Assembly (NCBI GenBank): GCA_946631535.1
Contig: CAMPAF010000026.1
Span: 1 to 17,221, forward strand
Reading direction: 5' to 3'
DNA: 17,221 nt
Source: an uncultured Verrucomicrobiota bacterium
Lineage (GTDB): Bacteria > Verrucomicrobiota > Kiritimatiellia > RFP12 > UBA1067
The notes beneath the pieces were generated by a model that saw only the letters and a program-made list of their open reading frames with translations, made no database searches and had not been told where the DNA came from. A program made the translations under genes and the position numbers. Every line of letters begins with the position of its first letter. Position 1 is the first letter of the stretch. Positions 1 through 5,621 of this stretch are shown here, piece after piece.

Positions 1-190
1 AGTCCTGCATGCGCACATAGTCAAAAATAGTTGTATGCGGATTGAACGTCACCAAAAAATCCACATCGCTGTCGGGGCGTTCCTCCCTGCGGGCGCAAGA
101 GCCAAAGACCCAAAGCTTCTCGGCCTTGTGCTTTCTTGCGATAGCGTATATCTCGTCACGCTTCGCGCGTATCTCGTCCAGCATGCACAT
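1..190 (-). CDS. MNT-type nucleotidyltransferase, N-terminal part (runs off left edge)
   Basis: The reading frame starts at ATG 190-188 and stays open to the window edge (63 codons visible). Residues 30-44 carry the nucleotidyltransferase signature GS-x10-DxD exactly (G30, S31, then D42 and D44 inside FGSCARREERPDSDVDFLV). This is the nucleotide- and metal-binding site of the small MNT proteins, including MntA antitoxins. The N-terminal helix (MLDEIRAKRDEIYAIARKH) is also typical of these short proteins, so the N-terminus appears complete. An in-frame TGA lies just upstream. A second ATG sits two codons later (184-182). GGGAG on the minus strand (202-206) lies 11 bases before the first ATG, which favours 190. 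MntA-type proteins usually pair with a HEPN/HepT toxin and AMPylate it, but any such partner downstream lies outside the window. It could instead be an orphan nucleotidyltransferase. Confidence 0.82.
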   Translation of the reverse strand, partial: MCMLDEIRAKRDEIYAIARKHKAEKLWVFGSCARREERPDSDVDFLVTFNPHTTIFDYVRMQD

Positions 191-245
191 CTGGCTTGAC
201 GCTCCCGATCAGTTCCCGAACTATGTCTTGTCGACGGACGATTCG

Positions 246-310
246 CGGCGGCTTGCGGCGGTTTCGTCGAAACCGCCCTACCAGCGGCAGGCAGGATGCA
301 GCCCTACCGT
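246..310. repeat. Palindromic GC-rich intergenic repeat with GGTAGGGC motifs
   Basis: GGCGGTTTCG (257-266) and CGAAACCGCC (268-277) form a perfect 10-base inverted repeat around a single T. On the minus strand the motif GGTAGGGC occurs twice, at about 274-281 beside the palindrome and again at about 302-309. The block is non-coding on both strands as far as I can see. It lies in the predicted leader between the promoter at 339-368 and the nucleotidyltransferase start. The build resembles REP-like dispersed elements, but no second copy lies in this window, so membership of a family is inference. Confidence 0.55.
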
Positions 311-338
311 TTGCGCACTACCGCCCGAAGACGCAGGT

Positions 339-368
339 ATTCTACCAAAACCGCCGCGCAGGAATCAA
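339..368 (-). promoter_or_regulatory. Predicted sigma70-type promoter for the nucleotidyltransferase
   Basis: On the minus strand TTGATT (363-368) is followed after 18 bases by TAGAAT (339-344), preceded by TGG. The expected start near 332 would give a leader of about 140 bases containing the palindromic repeat. The -35 lies in the loop of the hairpin read as the trpS terminator. Confidence 0.5.
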
Positions 369-374
369 GCGCGG
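347..374 (-). terminator. Predicted intrinsic terminator of trpS
   Basis: Beginning 7 bases after the trpS stop codon, minus-strand CCGCGC (369-374) pairs perfectly with GCGCGG (354-359) across a 9-base loop. After three bases (CGG) comes TTTT (347-350). A short all-GC stem followed by a U run fits an intrinsic terminator, although the U run is short and slightly displaced. Confidence 0.6.
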
Positions 375-381
375 GCGACTT

Positions 382-1338
382 CTACAGCCCGACTGCCCGG
401 CGAACCTTCTCCATCGTCGGGGCGGCAGCCGCGCGAGCCCTTTTCGCGCCCTCCGCGAGGATGTCCTCGAGGGCGGCGGGGTCCTTCGCAAGCTCCTCGC
501 GCCTTTCGCGGAACGGGTCGAAGAGACGGTGGTATGCGGAGAGGAGCTCCTTCTTCGCCGTGCCGTAGCCGTAGCCACCCGCGCGGAACGCGGCCGCCAT
601 CGCGGCGACCTCGTCTGGCGTCGCGAAGAGCTTGTAGAGCTCGTAGATCGAGTTGCCCTCCGGCTCCTTGGGCTCCTCCATCGTCTTGGAGTCCGTCACG
701 ATGCCCATGACCTTCTTCTTCGCGGAAGGGTCGAAGAGCTCGATCGTGTTGTGGTAGCTCTTGGACATCTTCTGCCCGTCGGTGCCGGGAATGGTGGCGA
801 CCGTCTCGGGGATGTACGCGTCAGGGATCTTGAATATCTCGCCGTACGCGTTGTTGAACTTGATCGCGAGATCGCGCGTCACCTCAAGGTGCTGCTTCTG
901 GTCCTTGCCGACCGGCACGAGGTCGGAGTTCATGATGAGGATGTCCGCGGCCATGAGCACAGGATAGGCGAAGAGCCCATGCGTGGCGTCGAAGCCGTGC
1001 GCCATCTTGTCCTTGTAGCTGTGGCAGCGCTCCAGAAGTCCCATCGGCGTGAGGCACGAGAGGTACCAGGCGAGCTCCTGCACCTCCGGCACGTCGCTCT
1101 GGCGGTAGACCACCGTCTTCGCCGGGTCGAGTCCGCAGGCGAGGTAGTCGAGCGCCACCTCGCGCGTCGCCTCGCGCAACGTCGCGCCGTCGCGCACCGT
1201 GGTCATGGCGTGAAAGTTCGCGATGAACATGAACATGTCCTCGCCCTTCGCCTGAAGGTCGAACATGGACTTCATCGCGCCAAAGTAGTTGCCCCAGTGC
1301 AACTTCCCTGACGGCTGGATGCCTGTCAAAATCCGCAT
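382..1338 (-). CDS. trpS: Tryptophanyl-tRNA synthetase
   Basis: Charges tRNA-Trp with tryptophan using ATP in the cytoplasm; a class Ic aminoacyl-tRNA synthetase. At 318 residues it is about the normal bacterial length. The ATP-binding HIGH-type motif is HWGN at residues 14-17 within GIQPSGKLHWGN. The second signature KMSKS is at 190-194. VGKDQKQHLE at 143-152 is the conserved tryptophan/ATP pocket segment and PTMEKVRRAVGL is the usual C-terminus. The start is supported by AGGAGGT (1348-1354) placed 9 bases before the ATG, and by a promoter at 1368-1396. It stands alone: the GH106-like gene upstream ends 107 bases before the start, and a terminator hairpin follows the stop. No T-box or attenuator is visible in the short leader of about 20 bases. 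Confidence 0.97.
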   Translation of the reverse strand: MRILTGIQPSGKLHWGNYFGAMKSMFDLQAKGEDMFMFIANFHAMTTVRDGATLREATREVALDYLACGLDPAKTVVYRQSDVPEVQELAWYLSCLTPMGLLERCHSYKDKMAHGFDATHGLFAYPVLMAADILIMNSDLVPVGKDQKQHLEVTRDLAIKFNNAYGEIFKIPDAYIPETVATIPGTDGQKMSKSYHNTIELFDPSAKKKVMGIVTDSKTMEEPKEPEGNSIYELYKLFATPDEVAAMAAAFRAGGYGYGTAKKELLSAYHRLFDPFRERREELAKDPAALEDILAEGAKRARAAAAPTMEKVRRAVGL

Positions 1339-1347
1339 AAAACCTAT

Positions 1348-1354
1348 ACCTCCT
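1348..1354 (-). promoter_or_regulatory. Strong ribosome binding site of trpS
   Basis: Minus-strand AGGAGGT, a full match to the anti-Shine-Dalgarno sequence, 9 bases upstream of the trpS ATG. It fixes the start at 1338. Confidence 0.85.
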
Positions 1355-1367
1355 AATGGAAGAATAT

Positions 1368-1396
1368 ATTTTAGCGGATTTTCGTTCCGGATTCAA
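1368..1396 (-). promoter_or_regulatory. Predicted sigma70-type promoter of trpS
   Basis: Minus-strand TTGAAT (1391-1396), a spacer of exactly 17 bases, then TAAAAT (1368-1373). The expected transcription start near 1361 leaves a leader of about 22 bases, so trpS can be expressed independently of the operon upstream. Confidence 0.72.
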
Positions 1397-1445
1397 CCAC
1401 TTCGCTACACCAGCTGCTCGTTCGCGGCTCAGGGATGTACCCGCA

Positions 1446-3779
1446 TCAGAAATGTCCGAACCGGACTTCAAGGAGTCCTGAGGGAACCAGCTTGGAATCC
1501 TTCGTGAAATAGTTCCAGTCCGCGAAGCACGCACGGTTCTTCGACGGGCGCGCCGACATCCCCGCCTTGAACCATTCGGGGAAGCGCGCAAGATAGTCGC
1601 CGCCGGGATATGGAGCCTTGACGAAATCGCAGTCCGGCGGTTCCTGCTCGTCGCCGATGAGCCTGTTCGCCCACACGTTCGTGAACTCGATCTCCAGCTC
1701 GTTGGTCCCCGCCTTCACCGCGCCCAGTGGCAGCAGCACCTCGTACGGCTCGCACCAGACCGTTCCCACGTCGCGCCCGTTGAGGACGATTCGGGCCACC
1801 TGCCCGTTGCAGTCGCCGAGCGACAGGATGTCTGCGCCATTCATGTCATGGCACTCGAACGTCGTATGGTACTTTGCTGTCCCGCTGAAGTACTTGATGC
1901 GTGTGTTGTCGCTCTTTGTCCAGTCGATGAGCGTAGGCATCTCCACCGTCATGTCCCCGAACGTGACGTGCCATGGCCCCACGACTCCAACGCCATCGGC
2001 AGCGATCGGCTTCTGGAGCGTCTGCAGATAGCGCGACTCGCGTGTCGGCGCTAGAGAGCCCGCCTTCTCGCGAAGGACAAGGAATCCCGTGCCGCACGGC
2101 GCAAGCTTGATCGGCACGCGACCGTCCACGAGCTCCAGCGGCGTGATGCGCCCGGTGACTGGATCGAACCATTCCGGAGCCTTGCCGACATCCGGAAGGC
2201 CCATGTTCATCGAAGCCGGATGGCCGGAGTGGTTCATCACGAAGAACACGTACTTGCCGTCCGCCTCGCGGCACTGCGCCGTAAGCAGCGTACCTCGCGG
2301 GGTTATGCCGTTGCCCACGATCTTGACGCCGCTCGGTTCGCCCCACTGGAGGAGCGCCTGGCAGCGGTTGAGGTAGGCGAACCACCCCTTACCGCTCTTC
2401 GCCCAGGTCTGGTTGCGTCCGAAATGCGTTCCCCAGCGCCCCATGGTCTTGCCGGGCCTGACGTCGTCGGCGAACGGCTGGTGCGGGCACGTGTGAAGCG
2501 TCATGCGGTTTACGCCGCGGCAGAACTGCATGTCGCCTGCGGCCTTGAGGAGATACGGCGTCTCCGTCCACCGGCACGATTCTGGCGCTCCCGTGAACGC
2601 CTCGGCCTCGATGACGTTGTGGCGCTTGCCGGACGGCCCTGCCCACTTGTTCCAGCCTAGCGGCTTCGGCATGGAACGGTTCAGCTGCGGCTTGAACCAG
2701 AACTCCGTCATGAGCCGGTCGACATGCGCCGCGCATTCGCGGGAGTCGAACGGCCCCGTGTACGGCTCGCAGGCGAACTCGAGACCTGCGGCGTTGAGCC
2801 TTTCGCGCATCGTCTTGAACAGCACGTCGCGGTAGAGGTCGCGGATCGTGCGGTCGTAGTCCGCCTTGAACTTCTTCTCTGCCGCCTCGTCCGCGGCGGC
2901 AGAAACCTTGAAGCCTCCGAGCACGGGGAGGAACGGCAGCGGATCGTAGCCGCGGCGTGCGGCGAACTCTGCGCGCATGTTCGGAGTCCATGTCGGCCGG
3001 CCGGCCTCGTAGCTGTCGAGAAGGACGAACCTGAGCGTTCGTCCGACATGCTCGCCCAGGTACCGCTTCATGTCGCCGAGCACGTGATCGAGATGGAACG
3101 CCACGGCCTCTGGGTTCATCTTGTCGCACTCGAGCCCGAACGCCTCCCACTGGTTCGGCTGAGTGAACGAGCCCATCGGGATGTGCTGCACGCGAATGCC
3201 GTCGACGATCGCTATCTCCTGTAGGTCGTCGCGCCGGCTCCGTATCTCCGGCTTCGCGAACGCGCCTGACGCGGGCATGTGGACCGGGAATGGCGCATGT
3301 GCGGCCAGGGATATCTGCGCCTCCACGTTGGTGACGTTGAACACGAGCTCCCGCATCGCAAGACGAGGCGGTATCCAAGGCCCGCCTGTCGAGGTGTAGC
3401 CAGGACAGTTGTGTATGCCCAGCTCGATGCCGCGCTTCTCGGCCTCCTCGCATGCGAAGCGCACGAGGCCCCACCACTCTGGAGTGAAGGCGATGACATT
3501 GCCGGTCGGACAATTCTCGATTCTCGTCGCCCACGGCGTGCATATGTCCGCCATCCCGAAGATGGTCGCCGAACCTATGCCCACCTCCTTGAACCAGTCG
3601 AGATCCTTGACAATACCATCGCGGGACACGTTCGACCCCATCCAGTGCCACCACACGCCTGTCTTTGCGCGTTGCGGAGGATTTCTGAACACGGCCTCCG
3701 GATCAGGCGCGGAAGCCTCGCAAGCCATGGCGACGAGCGCCAACGCGCCCGCCAGAATGGCCATTACATCGCTCTTCAT
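1446..3779 (-). CDS. Secreted GH106-like (alpha-L-rhamnosidase-type) glycoside hydrolase
   Basis: A 777-residue exported protein. Residues 1-24 look like a signal peptide (hydrophobic MAILAGALALVAMAC, possible cleavage after ASA). The mature N-terminus has the pattern of GH106 enzymes: GVWWHWMGSNVSRDGIVKDL (41-60) leading into GIGSATIFG, and then NCPGYTSTGGPWIPP (124-138). Glu338 in CEPYTGP and Glu391/Glu393 in EAEAFTG are candidate active-site acids. The C-terminal part, with GDCNGQVARIVLNGRDVGTVW, is the beta-sandwich sugar-binding fold shared with GH2. Characterised GH106 enzymes are usually near 1,000 residues or more, so this is a short member. It is last in the operon, 33 bases after the symporter stop. 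No good ribosome binding site precedes the ATG, so it may depend on coupling. Rhamnose release from pectin-like glycans is inferred from the family. Confidence 0.8.
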   Translation of the reverse strand: MKSDVMAILAGALALVAMACEASAPDPEAVFRNPPQRAKTGVWWHWMGSNVSRDGIVKDLDWFKEVGIGSATIFGMADICTPWATRIENCPTGNVIAFTPEWWGLVRFACEEAEKRGIELGIHNCPGYTSTGGPWIPPRLAMRELVFNVTNVEAQISLAAHAPFPVHMPASGAFAKPEIRSRRDDLQEIAIVDGIRVQHIPMGSFTQPNQWEAFGLECDKMNPEAVAFHLDHVLGDMKRYLGEHVGRTLRFVLLDSYEAGRPTWTPNMRAEFAARRGYDPLPFLPVLGGFKVSAAADEAAEKKFKADYDRTIRDLYRDVLFKTMRERLNAAGLEFACEPYTGPFDSRECAAHVDRLMTEFWFKPQLNRSMPKPLGWNKWAGPSGKRHNVIEAEAFTGAPESCRWTETPYLLKAAGDMQFCRGVNRMTLHTCPHQPFADDVRPGKTMGRWGTHFGRNQTWAKSGKGWFAYLNRCQALLQWGEPSGVKIVGNGITPRGTLLTAQCREADGKYVFFVMNHSGHPASMNMGLPDVGKAPEWFDPVTGRITPLELVDGRVPIKLAPCGTGFLVLREKAGSLAPTRESRYLQTLQKPIAADGVGVVGPWHVTFGDMTVEMPTLIDWTKSDNTRIKYFSGTAKYHTTFECHDMNGADILSLGDCNGQVARIVLNGRDVGTVWCEPYEVLLPLGAVKAGTNELEIEFTNVWANRLIGDEQEPPDCDFVKAPYPGGDYLARFPEWFKAGMSARPSKNRACFADWNYFTKDSKLVPSGLLEVRFGHF

Positions 3780-3812
3780 GAGATTGAAGCCAAGAGCGCA
3801 GATGGCAGGAGG

Positions 3813-5621
3813 CTAGTTCCTGACGAGCTTCATCAGGGCGACGGTGGCCGCAGCCGAGACGGCAAGCAGTCCGCCGGCGAGCGCGTAGGCGTTCGACACG
3901 CCGCCGATCCCGTAGATCAGGTAGCCGCATCCGAACAGACACGTCCACACCGCGAGGCAGCCGAAGACCATACAAAGGATCGCTACGGGGAAGTTCGTCT
4001 TTTCAGTGTGTATCTTCGCGTTGAAGGCCGCGAGCACCTCCTCCTTCTCGCGAGGAGTGAGGAAGGTCACGAGAATCCAGCCCACCGTGGTGACGAGCAC
4101 GCCGAGGAGGAGCTTCCATGCGCCCAGGTCGAAGAGATTCGCGCGCCAGCCGGTCTCAAGCCAGCCTGTCACCTCCTTGCTGCCTTCGGGCGTGATCAGG
4201 CCGCAATGCTGCGCCCCGAACGCGAAGAAGCACGCCACGAGGAAGGAGATCACCATTGCGGAAATCTCGCTCCAAGCGTTGATGCGCAACCAGAACCAGC
4301 GCAGCACGTAGAGGAGGCCGGTGCCCGCGCCAATCTGCAGCATGAGATCGAAGCCGCCCTTGGCGTTTTCGAGGACGAGCGCCATGCCGGCGGTGCAGAA
4401 AAGGAGCACGACCATGATCAGCCGGCCCACCAGCACCTGGTTCTTCGGCGAGGCGTCCTTTTTGAGGAAGCGCGCGTAGAAATCCTGCACGAGGTACGAG
4501 GATCCCCAGTTGATCTGCGTGGCGATGGTGCTCATGTAGGCGGCCACGAGCGAGGCCACCACGATCCCGAGCCAACCGGACGGGAGCTTTGCGATCATCG
4601 CTGGATATGCCATGTCCTCCTTCACGAACCGCGCGCAGTCTGCAGGGAGGGAGGCCTGCAGCGCGTCCATGTTGGGAATCACGACGATCGAGGCGAGGGC
4701 CACTATGAGCCAAGGCCATGGACGCAGCGCGTAGTGGAGAAAGTTGAAGAGGAGCGTGGCGCCCACGGCGTTCCGCTCGTCCTTCGCGGAAAGCATGCGC
4801 TGGGCTATGTACCCGCCGCCGCCGGGCTCTGCGCCGGGATACCACGTGGCCCACCACTGGACGGCTATCGGCAGGACGAGAAGCGTCATGAAAAGAGAAA
4901 GGCTACCGTTCGCGCCGACAGACGGGATCATCGCCATCTTTGCCTTCACGACAGGATTCGAAAAGAGCGCGGCAAGCGAGCCCGAACCGTCGGCCCCGCA
5001 CATCTTCACCGCGAAGTAGGCCGCCGCGACCGCGCCTACCATCGCCACCGTGTACTGGTAGAAGTCCGCCCAGATGGAACCCGTGAGGCCGCCGAGGGTC
5101 GCGTACACGCCCACGGCCGTCAAGGCTATCGCGAGCGTCGCGACTGGCGTGAGGCCGAAGATCGCCGCGCCGATCTTGATGGCCGCGAGCGACACTGTTC
5201 CCATTATGATCACGTTGAAGAAGAGTCCCAGATACACGGCGCGGAAACCGCGCAGGAAAGCCGCCGGCCGTCCAGAATAGCGCAGTTCGTAGAAGCCCAG
5301 GTCGGTGTTCAGCGCCGAGCGGCGCCACAGCTTCGCATAGATGAACACAGTCATCATGCCAGTGAGCAGATAGGCCCACCAGACCCAGTTGCCGGCGACT
5401 CCGTTCGTGCGCACGATGTCCGTCACCAGGTTCGGCGTGTCGCACGAGAACGTGCAGGCCACCATGGAGACGCCCAAGAGCCACCACGGCATGGATCGCC
5501 CGGAGAGGAAGAAGTCCTCCGCGCTCTTCGAGGCGCGCTTCGCCGCCCACGCGCCGATGACGATGACGCTGGCGAGAAACCCGATGATTATTCCGATGTC
5601 AAGTGCTGACAGAGTCTTCAT
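3813..5621 (-). CDS. Sodium:solute symporter (SSS family)
   Basis: A 602-residue inner-membrane protein with about 14 hydrophobic segments and the LeuT-type fold of the SSS family, which uses the sodium gradient to import sugars, sialic acids, amino acids or other small solutes. Family marks are the first helix (DIGIIIGFLASVIVIGAWAA), the loop DFFLSGRSMPWWLLGVSM (36-53) and AAYMSTIATQINWGSSYLVQD (360-380, given here by its ends), where Ser364 and Thr365 match the usual Na2 site position. The frame extends upstream to 5795, but the chosen ATG at 5621 begins the recognisable first helix and overlaps the kinase stop as ATGA, indicating translational coupling. GAGGTGG just upstream can serve as ribosome binding site. 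The substrate cannot be read from sequence; the GH106-like neighbour suggests a sugar, perhaps rhamnose or an oligosaccharide (inference). Confidence 0.9.
   Translation of the reverse strand: MKTLSALDIGIIIGFLASVIVIGAWAAKRASKSAEDFFLSGRSMPWWLLGVSMVACTFSCDTPNLVTDIVRTNGVAGNWVWWAYLLTGMMTVFIYAKLWRRSALNTDLGFYELRYSGRPAAFLRGFRAVYLGLFFNVIIMGTVSLAAIKIGAAIFGLTPVATLAIALTAVGVYATLGGLTGSIWADFYQYTVAMVGAVAAAYFAVKMCGADGSGSLAALFSNPVVKAKMAMIPSVGANGSLSLFMTLLVLPIAVQWWATWYPGAEPGGGGYIAQRMLSAKDERNAVGATLLFNFLHYALRPWPWLIVALASIVVIPNMDALQASLPADCARFVKEDMAYPAMIAKLPSGWLGIVVASLVAAYMSTIATQINWGSSYLVQDFYARFLKKDASPKNQVLVGRLIMVVLLFCTAGMALVLENAKGGFDLMLQIGAGTGLLYVLRWFWLRINAWSEISAMVISFLVACFFAFGAQHCGLITPEGSKEVTGWLETGWRANLFDLGAWKLLLGVLVTTVGWILVTFLTPREKEEVLAAFNAKIHTEKTNFPVAILCMVFGCLAVWTCLFGCGYLIYGIGGVSNAYALAGGLLAVSAAATVALMKLVRN

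Noticed and set aside
160..310. Possible small minus-strand peptide frame running through the palindrome and into the MNT start
   Set aside because: The frame has no start codon after its upstream stop and consists mainly of translated repeat sequence. It ends in TGA inside the MNT gene.
1339..1380. Riboswitch or T-box leader before trpS
   Set aside because: The predicted leader is only about 22 bases, too short for a T-box or an attenuator peptide.
3279..5609. Open frame of 776 codons on the plus strand opposite the symporter
   Set aside because: It is full of His, Arg and Glu, typical of the antisense of a GC-rich membrane protein gene, with no recognisable domain. The minus strand encodes a clear SSS transporter.
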